64,000 nt of DNA from the NCBI RefSeq assembly GCF_015244705.1, contig NZ_JABCQF010000007.1, positions 1-64,000 on the forward strand, in the 5' to 3' direction. Shown piece by piece: positions 52,895 through 62,157 of this stretch. The stretch's first letter is position 1, and every line of letters starts with the position of its first letter. Below the pieces are notes generated by a model, which saw only the letters and a program-made list of their open reading frames with translations, was not told where the DNA came from and did not search any database. The stretch is from Gluconobacter potus. GTDB taxonomy: Bacteria; Pseudomonadota; Alphaproteobacteria; Acetobacterales; Acetobacteraceae. The translations under genes and the position numbers were made by a program.

Positions 52895-54391
52895 ATGAAT
52901 GTTGTCTCAAAGACTGTATCTTTACCGTTAAAGCCGCGTGAGTTCAAATTCTTCATTGATGGCGAATGGCGCGCTGGTAAGGATTTCTTCGATCGCTCTT
53001 CGCCAGCCCATGATGTTCCCGTCACCCGTATTCCACGCTGCACCCGTGAGGACCTTGATGAGGCGGTAGCTGCGGCGCGTCGTGCCTTTGAGAACGGAAG
53101 CTGGTCCGGCCTGCCGGCTGCGGATCGTGCGGCGGTTCTCCTGAAAGCCGCGGGCCTGCTGCGCGAGCGGCGCGATGATATCGCTTACTGGGAAGTTCTC
53201 GAAAACGGCAAACCAATCAGTCAGGCGAAGGGCGAGATCGATCACTGTATCGCCTGCTTCGAGATGGCTGCCGGCGCTGCGCGTATGCTGCATGGTGATA
53301 CGTTCAACAATCTGGGCGAGGGGCTGTTCGGCATGGTCCTGCGGGAGCCCATCGGTGTTGTCGGTCTGATCACGCCATGGAACTTCCCGTTCATGATCCT
53401 GTGTGAGCGCGCGCCGTTCATTCTCGCATCCGGCTGCACGCTGGTCGTCAAGCCTGCCGAGGTCACGAGTGCCACGACGCTTCTTCTGGCGGAAATCCTT
53501 GCCGATGCCGGACTGCCGAAGGGTGTCTTCAATGTCGTGACGGGTACGGGGCGCACTGTTGGTCAGGCCATGACCGAGCACCAGGATATTGACATGCTGT
53601 CCTTCACGGGCTCGACGGGGGTTGGCAAGTCCTGCATCCACGCAGCGGCTGACAGCAATCTGAAGAAGCTGGGTCTCGAACTGGGCGGCAAGAACCCGAT
53701 CGTCGTATTCGCGGACAGTAACCTCGAGGATGCGGCCGATGCGGTAGCTTTCGGGATCAGCTTCAACACCGGGCAGTGCTGTGTGTCGTCGAGCCGTCTG
53801 ATCGTAGAGCGGTCCGTGGCCGAGAAGTTCGAACGTCTCGTTGTGGCGAAAATGGAGAAGATCCGCGTCGGCGATCCGTTCGATCCCGAGACGCAGATCG
53901 GCGCCATTACGACGGAAGCGCAGAACAAGACCATTCTGGACTATATCGCGAAAGGCAAGGCCGAGGGCGCCAGGCTCCTCTGTGGTGGCGGGATCGTCGA
54001 TTTCGGCAAGGGGCAGTATATCCAGCCCACGCTTTTCACGGATGTGAAGCCCTCGATGGGCATCGCGCGTGACGAGATTTTCGGGCCGGTTCTGGCGTCC
54101 TTCCATTTTGATACCATCGATGAAGCGATCACGATTGCCAATGACACGGTTTACGGCCTGGCCGCATCGGTCTGGAGCAAGGATATCGACAAGGCGCTTG
54201 CCGTGACCCGTCGTGTTCGCGCCGGCCGCTTCTGGGTGAACACCATCATGAGCGGTGGTCCCGAGACGCCGCTGGGTGGTTTCAAGCAGTCGGGCTGGGG
54301 CCGTGAAGCCGGTCTGTACGGTGTTGAGGAATATACGCAGATCAAATCTGTCCATATCGAAACTGGCAAACGTTCGCACTGGATTTCGTAA
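52895..54391 (+). CDS. aldehyde dehydrogenase family protein
   Basis: A 498-residue NAD(P)-dependent aldehyde dehydrogenase. TPWNFPF is near residue 165, GSTGVGK near 245, the general base in LELGGKNP near 265 and catalytic Cys296 in FNTGQCC. The sequence is typical of the betaine-aldehyde/general ALDH class. It is the first gene of the island, and its TAA overlaps the ATG of the GMC dehydrogenase by one base, so both likely act in sequence: alcohol to aldehyde to acid. The same pairing occurs in choline and polyethylene glycol oxidation clusters, but the substrate here is not known. Confidence 0.92.
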   Translation: MNVVSKTVSLPLKPREFKFFIDGEWRAGKDFFDRSSPAHDVPVTRIPRCTREDLDEAVAAARRAFENGSWSGLPAADRAAVLLKAAGLLRERRDDIAYWEVLENGKPISQAKGEIDHCIACFEMAAGAARMLHGDTFNNLGEGLFGMVLREPIGVVGLITPWNFPFMILCERAPFILASGCTLVVKPAEVTSATTLLLAEILADAGLPKGVFNVVTGTGRTVGQAMTEHQDIDMLSFTGSTGVGKSCIHAAADSNLKKLGLELGGKNPIVVFADSNLEDAADAVAFGISFNTGQCCVSSSRLIVERSVAEKFERLVVAKMEKIRVGDPFDPETQIGAITTEAQNKTILDYIAKGKAEGARLLCGGGIVDFGKGQYIQPTLFTDVKPSMGIARDEIFGPVLASFHFDTIDEAITIANDTVYGLAASVWSKDIDKALAVTRRVRAGRFWVNTIMSGGPETPLGGFKQSGWGREAGLYGVEEYTQIKSVHIETGKRSHWIS

Positions 54392-55986
54392 TGACGAGCG
54401 GTTTTGATTACATCGTTGTCGGTGGCGGTTCGGCTGGCTGTGTTCTCGCAGCCCGCCTTTCCGAAAATCCTTCCGTCCGTGTCTGCCTCATTGAGGCCGG
54501 CCGGCGGGACACGCATCCCCTGATCCACATGCCGGTCGGTTTCGCGAAGATGACCACGGGGCCGCATACCTGGGATCTTCTGACGGAGCCGCAGAAACAT
54601 GCGAACAACCGCCAGATCCCCTATGTGCAGGGCCGGATTCTGGGTGGCGGATCGTCCATCAATGCGGAAGTCTTCACGCGGGGGCATCCTTCCGACTTCG
54701 ACCGCTGGGCGGCGGAAGGTGCGGATGGCTGGAGCTTCCGGGATGTCCAGAAGTACTTCATCCGTTCCGAAGGCAATGCCGTGTTTTCGGGTGCCTGGCA
54801 TGGCACGAACGGGCCGCTCGGGGTGTCCAACCTCGCGGACCCGAACCCGACCAGCCGTGCGTTCGTGCAGAGCTGTCAGGAAATGGGGCTGCCCTATAAC
54901 CCTGACTTTAATGGCGCATCGCAGGAAGGCGCAGGCATCTATCAGATGACCATCCGGAACAACCGGCGCTGCTCGACGGCTGTGGGGTATCTGCGTCCGG
55001 CCCTGGGGCGGAAGAACCTGACGGTTGTGACGCGGGCGCTGGTCCTGAAGATCGTCTTCAACGGGACGCGGGCGACGGGTGTGCAGTATATTGCCAACGG
55101 CACCCTGAATACTGCCGAAGCGAGCCAGGAAATCGTTGTGACGGCCGGAGCGATCGGAACGCCGAAGCTGATGATGCTGTCGGGCGTCGGGCCTGCCGCG
55201 CATCTTCGCGAAAATGGTATCCCGGTCGTGCAGGATCTGCCGGGCGTGGGCGAAAATCTTCAGGACCATTTCGGCGTGGATATCGTGGCCGAGCTCAAGA
55301 CGGATGAGAGCTTCGACAAATACAGGAAACTGCACTGGATGCTCTGGGCAGGTCTTGAATACACCATGTTCAGATCCGGTCCCGTTGCATCCAACGTGGT
55401 TGAGGGCGGCGCGTTCTGGTACTCGGACCCGTCTTCGGGTGTTCCTGATCTCCAGTTCCATTTCCTTGCGGGGGCAGGGGCTGAAGCAGGGGTGACGTCC
55501 GTTCCCAAGGGGACCTCCGGGATTACGCTGAACAGCTATGTGCTACGGCCGAAGTCCCGCGGAACCGTCCGGCTGCGTTCGGCAGATCCGAGGGTCAATC
55601 CGATGGTCGATCCCAATTTCCTTGGAGACTCGGCCGACCTTGAAACGTCTGCGGAAGGTGTGCGTCTGAGCTACGAGATGTTCTCTCAGCCGTCCTTGCA
55701 GAAGCACATCCGGAAAACCTGCTTCTTTAGCGGTAAACAACCGACGATGCAGATGTATCGCGACTATGCGCGGGAACATGGCCGGACGTCCTATCATCCG
55801 ACATGCACCTGCAAGATGGGTCGTGATGACATGTCCGTCGTCGACCCGCGTCTGAAAGTGCACGGGCTTGAGGGCATCAGGATCTGTGACAGCTCGGTCA
55901 TGCCGTCGCTGCTCGGTTCCAACACCAATGCTGCGACGATCATGATCAGTGAGCGGGCAGCGGATTTCATTCAGGGGAACGCCTGA
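54391..55986 (+). CDS. GMC family FAD-dependent alcohol dehydrogenase
   Basis: A 531-residue flavoprotein. [17 protein letters not shown] binds the FAD ADP part. The GMC signature [18 protein letters not shown] lies near residue 80, and the catalytic pair is His469 (SYHPTCTC) and an asparagine in LGSNTNAAT. No signal peptide, so the enzyme is probably cytoplasmic, unlike the periplasmic dehydrogenases typical of acetic acid bacteria. Choline-dehydrogenase-like members oxidise primary alcohols. Its start overlaps the aldehyde dehydrogenase stop (TAATG). Confidence 0.93.
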   Translation: MTSGFDYIVVGGGSAGCVLAARLSENPSVRVCLIEAGRRDTHPLIHMPVGFAKMTTGPHTWDLLTEPQKHANNRQIPYVQGRILGGGSSINAEVFTRGHPSDFDRWAAEGADGWSFRDVQKYFIRSEGNAVFSGAWHGTNGPLGVSNLADPNPTSRAFVQSCQEMGLPYNPDFNGASQEGAGIYQMTIRNNRRCSTAVGYLRPALGRKNLTVVTRALVLKIVFNGTRATGVQYIANGTLNTAEASQEIVVTAGAIGTPKLMMLSGVGPAAHLRENGIPVVQDLPGVGENLQDHFGVDIVAELKTDESFDKYRKLHWMLWAGLEYTMFRSGPVASNVVEGGAFWYSDPSSGVPDLQFHFLAGAGAEAGVTSVPKGTSGITLNSYVLRPKSRGTVRLRSADPRVNPMVDPNFLGDSADLETSAEGVRLSYEMFSQPSLQKHIRKTCFFSGKQPTMQMYRDYAREHGRTSYHPTCTCKMGRDDMSVVDPRLKVHGLEGIRICDSSVMPSLLGSNTNAATIMISERAADFIQGNA

Positions 55987-56070
55987 TCCGGGATTTCCCC
56001 GCATCACCTGAAAACACGCAATAGCGGAAAAGTCTTGCTGCCATGCCGGGCTTTTTCATTCGAAATTACA

Positions 56071-56090
56071 GTAACTAACCAGTTAGATAC
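56071..56090. promoter_or_regulatory. 20-bp palindromic operator upstream of the CoA-transferase gene
   Basis: GTAACTAACCAGTTAGATAC: 9-base half-sites with a 2-base centre, mirror-symmetric at 8 of 9 positions. It ends 14 bases before the CoA-transferase ATG, near enough to block transcription or translation. The same motif occurs at 59055-59074. This is the expected size and symmetry of a TetR site. Confidence 0.7.
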
Positions 56091-56104
56091 AAAGGCATTG
56101 GAAG

Positions 56105-57676
56105 ATGACGAAAGTCAGGACAGCGACTGAGGCTGTGAGCCTCATCAGGGACGGAGCCATGGTTGCCGTCAATTCGTCCTCGGGGCTTCTGTGTCCCGAC
56201 GCGGTTCTTGAGGCACTGGGACAGCGTTTCGAGGCTACGAAATCTCCATCTAAACTGACGACCATCCATCCGATTGCCGCAGGTGACATGTTCGGGACCA
56301 AGGGCGTGGACCATCTTGCCCGTCCTGGCATGATCACGAAGATCATCGGCGGCTCCTATCCTTCGGGGCCGAGCAATGCCGAGCCGCCGCTGATCTGGCA
56401 GCGCATCCAGGCAGAAGATCTGGCCGCCTATAACGTTCCGTCCGGGGTAATTTTCGACATGCTGCGGGAAGGGGCGGCAAAGCGTCCCGGCGTCCTGACC
56501 AAGGTCGGGCTTGATACCTTCGCAGACCCGAAGCGTGATGGCTGCGCGATGAATGAGACGGCACGGCTGAATCCGCTCGTCCGTCACATGGATTTCGAGG
56601 GCGAGGACTGGCTGTATTTCCCGGCGTTGCGTCCGGACGTAGCCATCATTCGTGGTTCGACGGCGGATGAAAACGGCAACCTGACCTTTGAGCAGGAAGG
56701 TGCGACGCTCGGTGCCATGGAAATGGCTCTGGCGGCCCATAACAATGGCGGTCTGGTAATTGCACAGGTCCGTCGTGTGGCGGCGCAGGGCACGCTCAAG
56801 CCGCATGATGTCAAGGTTCCCGGTATTCTGGTGGACGTGATCGTCGAAGCACCGGAGCAACTCCAGACAACCGCAACGGCCTATGATCCCGCCATTTCCG
56901 GTGAGATTTTCCGCCCGCTCTCCACATTCGACATTCCGGATTTTGGCCCGTCCAAAGTCATGGCCCGTCGCGTGGCGCAGGAGCTGAAGCAGGGCTGGGC
57001 CGTGAATATCGGTTTCGGCATTTCCGCGAATGTTCCCCGTATTCTTCTGGAAGAAGGGCGTCATGGCGCGGTGACATGGGTGATCGAACAGGGAGCCGTG
57101 GGTGGCATTCCGCTGCTGGACTTCAAGTTCGGCTGCGCCAGTAATGCCGAGGCCTTTGTCGCATCGCCCCATCAGTTCTCGTATTTTCAGGCGGGTGGCT
57201 TCGACTGCTCCCTCCTGTCCTTCCTTGAGATCGGACAGAACGGTTCGGTGAATGTCAGCCGTTTGGCCGCCACACCGCATCGTACGGCGGGAGCCGGTGG
57301 GTTTGTGGATATTACGGCGCGGGCCAAGCGCATCATTTTCTCGGGCAATTTCAATGCCGGAGCGAAGATGCATATCGAGGGCGGCCGTCTGGTGATTGAT
57401 AAGGAAGGCAAGATCGCAAAAATCGTGCCCGAAGTGTCGCAGGTCAGTTTTTCCGGTGGCCGTGCCACCGAAACCGGGCAGGAGATCACTTATGTGACGG
57501 AGCGTTGCGTTCTGAGGCTGCTGGATGGCAAGCTGACGGTCACTGAAATCGCGCCGGGGATCGACTTGCAGCGTGACCTTCTGGATCAGGCGACGGCTCA
57601 TCTCGAGGTGTCGCCCGATCTGAAGGAAATGGACGCGGCCCTGTTCCGTGATGAACCCATGGGACTGACCCTGTGA
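56105..57676 (+). CDS. family I CoA-transferase (YdiF/propionate CoA-transferase type)
   Basis: A 523-residue protein carrying both family I CoA-transferase halves in one chain. The first half has GLDTFADPKRDG and VAIIRGSTADENGNLTFE; the second starts around residue 300 and has the catalytic glutamate in WVIEQGAVGGIP (Glu328), then GQNGSVNVSR and GAGGFVDIT. Such enzymes move CoA between acetyl-CoA or succinyl-CoA and short carboxylic acids. It would activate the acid made by the aldehyde dehydrogenase. A 20-bp palindrome just upstream suggests it starts a separate TetR-controlled unit with the glycerate kinase gene. Confidence 0.9.
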   Translation: MTKVRTATEAVSLIRDGAMVAVNSSSGLLCPDAVLEALGQRFEATKSPSKLTTIHPIAAGDMFGTKGVDHLARPGMITKIIGGSYPSGPSNAEPPLIWQRIQAEDLAAYNVPSGVIFDMLREGAAKRPGVLTKVGLDTFADPKRDGCAMNETARLNPLVRHMDFEGEDWLYFPALRPDVAIIRGSTADENGNLTFEQEGATLGAMEMALAAHNNGGLVIAQVRRVAAQGTLKPHDVKVPGILVDVIVEAPEQLQTTATAYDPAISGEIFRPLSTFDIPDFGPSKVMARRVAQELKQGWAVNIGFGISANVPRILLEEGRHGAVTWVIEQGAVGGIPLLDFKFGCASNAEAFVASPHQFSYFQAGGFDCSLLSFLEIGQNGSVNVSRLAATPHRTAGAGGFVDITARAKRIIFSGNFNAGAKMHIEGGRLVIDKEGKIAKIVPEVSQVSFSGGRATETGQEITYVTERCVLRLLDGKLTVTEIAPGIDLQRDLLDQATAHLEVSPDLKEMDAALFRDEPMGLTL

Positions 57677-57716
57677 TTTTCGACCCTTGCGCCAGACGGA
57701 CAGACAGGAACTGACC

Positions 57717-58979
57717 ATGATGCTTCAGGACCGCATGTTTCTGACAGGACTCTTCGACGCCGCCGTTGGCGCGGCCGAGCCGGAGCAGATCCTGGCGGCA
57801 CATCTGCCCGAGCCTCCAAAGGGCCGGACGGTTGTGGTTGGTGCCGGCAAAGGAGTGGCCCAGCTGGCCGCGGCTTTCGAGCGTGTCTGGAGAGGGCCGC
57901 TCAGCGGGGTAGTGGTCACGCGTTACGGAAATGTCTGTCCGACGCAGTTCATCCGTGTGATGGAGGCTTCGCATCCGGTGCCGGATGAGGCGGGTCTGAA
58001 GGCTACGGAGGCGCTTTTCGAGACGGTAAAAGGGCTTGGGCCGGACGATCTCGTCGTGGCGCTCATCTGTGGCGGCGGGTCGGCTCTGCTGCCCTCTCCG
58101 CCACCGGGAATGACGCTTGAGGACGAGGCCGAACTGAACCGTGTCCTGCTCGCGTCAGGCGCGCCGATTTCCGTCATGAACAGCATCCGCAAGCAGGTGT
58201 CGGGCATCAAGGGCGGCCGCCTGGCGGCTGCGGCGGCTCCGGCGAAGGTCGTGTCTCTGGTGGTGTCGGATGTTCCTTTTGACGATCCTGCCCAGGTGGC
58301 CTCCGGGCCTACGGTGCCGGATCTGGGAACGCGAGAGGATGCCCGCCGTCTGGCGAAGACGTGGAAACTGCGCCTGCCCGAAAAGGTCCAGTCATGGCTG
58401 GAGGGGGAAGAGGGACGCGCACCGCTGGCGACCGATCCGGTCTTCAGCAGGAATGAGGTGCGGGTGATTGCCTCCGCCCATCTGTCGCTGGAAGCGGCGG
58501 CAGAGAAGGTTCGAGAGGCGGGGATCTATCCCGTGATTCTGTCGGATGCGATCGAAGGGGAGTCCCGGGACGTCGCCAAGGTTCATGCCGCAATGGTGCG
58601 GGAAGTCATCCTGAGGGGACGGCCTTTCCGCCGCCCGGTCGTCATCCTGTCAGGGGGGGAAACCACTGTAACCATACGCGGGCAGGGTGGCCGGGGAGGA
58701 CGCAATACCGAGTTCCTTCTGGCTTTTGCGCTGGCGGCGGAAGGTCTGCCGTTTTCGGCTCTGGCGGCGGATACCGATGGCATTGACGGCTCGGAAGACA
58801 ATGCCGGGGCCTTTGCCGACGGTGTCAGTATGGAGCGCCTGAGGGAGAAGGGATTCAATCCCACAGATCTTCTGATGGAGAACGATGCCTATACCGCGTT
58901 CGAGGCGCTGGGAGACCTGTTTGTTCCGGGGCCAACCGGGACGAACGTCAATGATTTCAGAGCCGTACTGGTTCGCTAG
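57717..58979 (+). CDS. glycerate 2-kinase (GckA/TtuD/MOFRL family)
   Basis: A 420-residue kinase that makes 2-phosphoglycerate from glycerate and ATP. The N-terminal domain has VVVGAGKGVAQLA and LICGGGSALLPSP, and the MOFRL domain shows ILSGGETTVTIRGQGGRGGRNTEF and AADTDGIDGSEDNAGA. AGGA is 7 bases ahead of the ATG at 57717. It is 40 bases after the CoA-transferase. Its presence implies that the pathway yields glycerate or hydroxypyruvate/tartronate semialdehyde, which would then enter lower glycolysis. Confidence 0.92.
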   Translation: MMLQDRMFLTGLFDAAVGAAEPEQILAAHLPEPPKGRTVVVGAGKGVAQLAAAFERVWRGPLSGVVVTRYGNVCPTQFIRVMEASHPVPDEAGLKATEALFETVKGLGPDDLVVALICGGGSALLPSPPPGMTLEDEAELNRVLLASGAPISVMNSIRKQVSGIKGGRLAAAAAPAKVVSLVVSDVPFDDPAQVASGPTVPDLGTREDARRLAKTWKLRLPEKVQSWLEGEEGRAPLATDPVFSRNEVRVIASAHLSLEAAAEKVREAGIYPVILSDAIEGESRDVAKVHAAMVREVILRGRPFRRPVVILSGGETTVTIRGQGGRGGRNTEFLLAFALAAEGLPFSALAADTDGIDGSEDNAGAFADGVSMERLREKGFNPTDLLMENDAYTAFEALGDLFVPGPTGTNVNDFRAVLVR

Positions 58980-59054
58980 GACCGGCTCGGAAAGCTTCAA
59001 TAATGATTGATTGGTGAGTGTGGCGAAAGCCGTAGTCTTTAACAGTTTTCAATA

Positions 59055-59074
59055 GTAACCATCTAGTTAGTTAC
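59055..59074. promoter_or_regulatory. 20-bp palindromic operator upstream of the acyl-CoA dehydrogenase gene
   Basis: GTAACCATCTAGTTAGTTAC: the right half GTTAGTTAC is the exact mirror of the left half GTAACTAAC at 56071, and the left half differs at two positions. Flanking A and T extend the symmetry by one base. It ends 16 bases before the ATG at 59091. Confidence 0.68.
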
Positions 59075-59090
59075 TTATGTGGAGTCGGCT

Positions 59091-60233
59091 ATGTTTCTGA
59101 ACGAAATGCAGGAAGAAGTCCGCGAAACGACACGGTCTTTCGTGGATAACGTCATCCGTCCCGCCGCCGAGGCGCTGGACCGCGAAGAGCGCTTCCCGGC
59201 AGAAATCTATGAAGAAATGGGCAAGTTGGGCCTGTTCGGTATCGCAGTTCCGGAAGAGCTTGGGGGGCCGGGTTTTGACACGCTGACCTATGCGGTCGTG
59301 ATGGAAGAACTGTCCCGCGGCTATGCCAGCGTTGCCGACCAGTGCGGTCTGGTGGAGCTGATCTCCACGCTTCTGGTCCGTCACGGAACGCCGGAACAGC
59401 AGAAGATGCTGCCCGACATCCTCTCCATGAAGCGCAAGGTCGCCTACTGTATCACGGAGCCCGAGGCTGGCACCGACGTGTCCGGTATCCGCACGACCGC
59501 CGTGCGCGACGGCGACGGCTGGGTGCTCAACGGCGGCAAGATCTGGATCCATAACGCGCCGGTCGCCGATACGGGCTTCGTTCTGGCTCGGACTGACAAG
59601 GAAGCGGGCAACCGCGGCATGTCCATTTTCATCGTGGATCTACATGCCAAGGGCGTCGAGCGTGGCCCCAAGGAGCACAAGATGGGCCAGCGGGCGAGCC
59701 AGGTTGGCGCGCTCGACTTCTCGGATGTCCGCCTGGGGAGCGATGCGCTGCTGGGCGAGATGAACCGTGGTTTCCACATGATGATGAGCGTGCTCGACAA
59801 GGGCCGCGTCGGCATTGCGGCACTGGCCGTCGGTATTGCTCAGGCCGGGCTTGAAGCGGCCGTGGATTATGCCGGAACGCGCAAGCAGTTCGGCAAGCAC
59901 ATCTCCGAGTTCCAGGGCGTGCAGTGGCTTCTGGCTGACATGGCCAAGGACATCGAGGCGGCGCGGCTTCTGGTCCATTCGGCTGCCACGAAGATCGATC
60001 GCGGGCAGGATGCTACGCGCTCGTGCTCCATGGCCAAGTGCTTTGCCGGTGACATGGCGGTGGCCCGGACGGCCGATGCCGTACAGGTCTTTGGCGGTTC
60101 GGGCTATATCCGTGGCTTCGAGGTCGAGCGTCTGTACCGCGATGCCAAGATCACCCAGATCTATGAAGGTACCAACCAGATCCAGCGCATGATCATCGCG
60201 CGTGAACTGCTCCGTAAAGGCGCACGGGCATGA
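59091..60233 (+). CDS. acyl-CoA dehydrogenase
   Basis: A 380-residue FAD enzyme that forms a trans-2,3 double bond in acyl-CoA. CITEPEAGTDVSG is the N-terminal signature, RKQFGKHISEFQ the C-terminal one, and the catalytic base is Glu359 in YEGTNQIQ, as in short/medium-chain enzymes. Electrons go to EtfBA, encoded at the end of the same unit. I use the ATG at 59091 with GGAG 6 bases ahead. It overlaps the SDR gene by 4 bases. Confidence 0.94.
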   Translation: MFLNEMQEEVRETTRSFVDNVIRPAAEALDREERFPAEIYEEMGKLGLFGIAVPEELGGPGFDTLTYAVVMEELSRGYASVADQCGLVELISTLLVRHGTPEQQKMLPDILSMKRKVAYCITEPEAGTDVSGIRTTAVRDGDGWVLNGGKIWIHNAPVADTGFVLARTDKEAGNRGMSIFIVDLHAKGVERGPKEHKMGQRASQVGALDFSDVRLGSDALLGEMNRGFHMMMSVLDKGRVGIAALAVGIAQAGLEAAVDYAGTRKQFGKHISEFQGVQWLLADMAKDIEAARLLVHSAATKIDRGQDATRSCSMAKCFAGDMAVARTADAVQVFGGSGYIRGFEVERLYRDAKITQIYEGTNQIQRMIIARELLRKGARA

Positions 60234-60997
60234 GACAGGTCGCTCTCGTCACCGGTTCCTCACGGGGTATCGGTTTCGCGACGGCGCAGGCTCTGGCGAA
60301 ACGGGGCTTCGCTTTAGCGGTCAACGGACCGTTCGATGACGAGGAACTGCGCTCGGCCGTCAGCCGTCTGTCCGAAACCGGAGCGTCCGTCATGGCGCTC
60401 CCGTTCGACATCACGGATCTGTCTGTCCACGCGGAGCGTCTGGCGCAGGTCGAGGCTAAGCTTGGGCCGCTGACGACGCTCGTGAACAACGCGGGCGTCG
60501 GCGTCCTTCAGCGTGGCGACCTGCTGGATGTGAGTGAAGCGAGCTGGGACCGCTGCCTGACGGTGAACACCAAGGCGCTGTTCTTTCTCTCGCAGGCTTT
60601 CGCAAAGCTGCTCCTGTCCCGTCCGCGGCCCGGGGGCGTGTTTCATTCCATCGTGAATGTGACGTCGTCCAACGCCACGGCCGTGGCGGTCCAGCGCTCC
60701 GAATACTGCGCGTCCAAGGCGGCTGCCGCGATGGTGTCCAAGGCTCTGGCCGTTCGGCTCGGACCTGAAAACATCGCGGTCTATGACGTCCAGCCCGGCC
60801 TGATCGCGACCGACATGACAGCGGCCGTGATCGAGCAGTATCGCCAGCGTGCCGTGGACGGTCTGACCCTGCTGCCGCGCGTCGGTGAGCCTGAGGACAT
60901 GGGCGGCATCATCGCAACCCTTGCTTCGGGCGGACTTCCCTACACCACAGGCCAGGTGATTTCGGCGGATGCCGGAATGCTTGTGCCGCGTTTCTGA
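60230..60997 (+). CDS. short-chain dehydrogenase/reductase (3-ketoacyl reductase-like)
   Basis: A 255-residue SDR. The cofactor motif TGSSRGIG, then NNAGVG, the catalytic YCASK and a C-terminal end GQVISADAGM are as in FabG-like enzymes. A 3-hydroxyacyl-CoA or keto-sugar substrate is possible. The ATG overlaps the acyl-CoA dehydrogenase stop (ATGA), so stoichiometric synthesis is likely. Cofactor choice is not clear: N at the end of strand beta 2 (VNGPF) does not decide it. Confidence 0.91.
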   Translation: MRQVALVTGSSRGIGFATAQALAKRGFALAVNGPFDDEELRSAVSRLSETGASVMALPFDITDLSVHAERLAQVEAKLGPLTTLVNNAGVGVLQRGDLLDVSEASWDRCLTVNTKALFFLSQAFAKLLLSRPRPGGVFHSIVNVTSSNATAVAVQRSEYCASKAAAAMVSKALAVRLGPENIAVYDVQPGLIATDMTAAVIEQYRQRAVDGLTLLPRVGEPEDMGGIIATLASGGLPYTTGQVISADAGMLVPRF

Positions 60998-61005
60998 GAG
61001 CGGTC

Positions 61006-62157
61006 ATGAAAATCATTCTTCCCGATGAAACCGGCCGGAAGACGGACTATCACCTGATCGGAACACCGGCTCCGACAGGAACACTGGGCCGTAATCCGGC
61101 GCGGATCGTTTATTCCGCAGCGCATGTCGTCGCCAATCCCTATGCAGCGAAGGACCCTTCAGGATCCGGTGCAATCGACTGGGAGCGGACGATGGAGTTC
61201 CGCCGCTATCTTGCGGGTCTGGGGCTGGGCATTGCTGAAGCCATGGATACGGCCCAGCGGGGTATGGGTCTGGACTGGCCGATGGCGCTTGAGCTGATCC
61301 GCCGGACGAAGGCGGAACTGCCGGACGCCGACGTCGTCAATGGCTGCGGAACTGATCATCTGGATCCGGCAAGCGTGCGGAATGTGGATGCAGTCATCCG
61401 CGCCTATCTGGAACAGGTCGAGGCCATTCAAGCCGTTGGTGGCCGGATCATCCTGATGGCGAGCCGGGCACTGGTCCGTGTGGCGAAAGGTCCGGAAGAC
61501 TATCTGCGCGTCTATCGCGAAGTTCTCTCGGCCTGCGATGAACCGGTCGTCCTGCACTGGCTGGGAGAGGCGTTCGACCCTGCACTGGCCGGATACTGGG
61601 GCACGAACAGTTTCGATCAGGCGCTGGAAACCGTGCTGGAAATGATCGGGCAGAACGTCTCCAAGGTGGACGGCATCAAGATTTCCCTTCTGGACAAGGA
61701 GAAGGAAATCCGGATGCGCCGTCTGCTTCCGGCCGGCGTGAAAATGTATACCGGGGATGACTTCAACTACCCGGAACTGATCGAAGGCGACGAGCAGGGC
61801 TTCAGCCATGCGCTCCTGGGCGTTTTCGATCCGCTGGCGCCGCTGGCCGCCTATGCTGTGAGCAAACTCGGCGAAGGCGACAAAGCCGCTTTCCGCGCGG
61901 CGCTGGACCCCACGGTTCCGCTGGCCCGGGTGATCTTCAAGGCTCCGACCCAGTATTACAAAACGGGTGTCGTATTCCTGGCATGGCTGAACGGCTTTCA
62001 GGATCACTTCATCATGCTGGGTGGTGCGCAGTCCATGCGACCTCTCCCGTATTTTACGGAGATCTTCCGGCTGGCGGATGGCTGCGGGTTGCTCCGCAAT
62101 CCGGAACTGGCCGTCCGGCGCATGAAGTCGCTTCTGTCGCTCTATGGAGCCGACTGA
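61006..62157 (+). CDS. DUF993 family, dihydrodipicolinate-synthase-like TIM barrel protein
   Basis: A 383-residue protein of the DUF993 family, related to class I aldolases of the DapA superfamily. A candidate Schiff-base lysine sits in KVDGIKISLLD, near residue 225, which aligns in context with the DapA GIK motif. GDDFNYPELIEGD and PTQYYKTGVVFLAWLNG are typical of the family. No member has, to my knowledge, a firmly known reaction. DUF993 genes often lie next to a sugar-phosphate-isomerase-like gene, as they do here. Aldol cleavage of a keto-acid or keto-sugar is a plausible role in this island. Confidence 0.83.
   Translation: MKIILPDETGRKTDYHLIGTPAPTGTLGRNPARIVYSAAHVVANPYAAKDPSGSGAIDWERTMEFRRYLAGLGLGIAEAMDTAQRGMGLDWPMALELIRRTKAELPDADVVNGCGTDHLDPASVRNVDAVIRAYLEQVEAIQAVGGRIILMASRALVRVAKGPEDYLRVYREVLSACDEPVVLHWLGEAFDPALAGYWGTNSFDQALETVLEMIGQNVSKVDGIKISLLDKEKEIRMRRLLPAGVKMYTGDDFNYPELIEGDEQGFSHALLGVFDPLAPLAAYAVSKLGEGDKAAFRAALDPTVPLARVIFKAPTQYYKTGVVFLAWLNGFQDHFIMLGGAQSMRPLPYFTEIFRLADGCGLLRNPELAVRRMKSLLSLYGAD

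Noticed and set aside
52928-57718. Long minus-strand open frames opposite the aldehyde dehydrogenase, GMC and CoA-transferase genes
   Set aside because: No family features; opposite strand encodes full, motif-complete enzymes with matching ribosome-binding sites.
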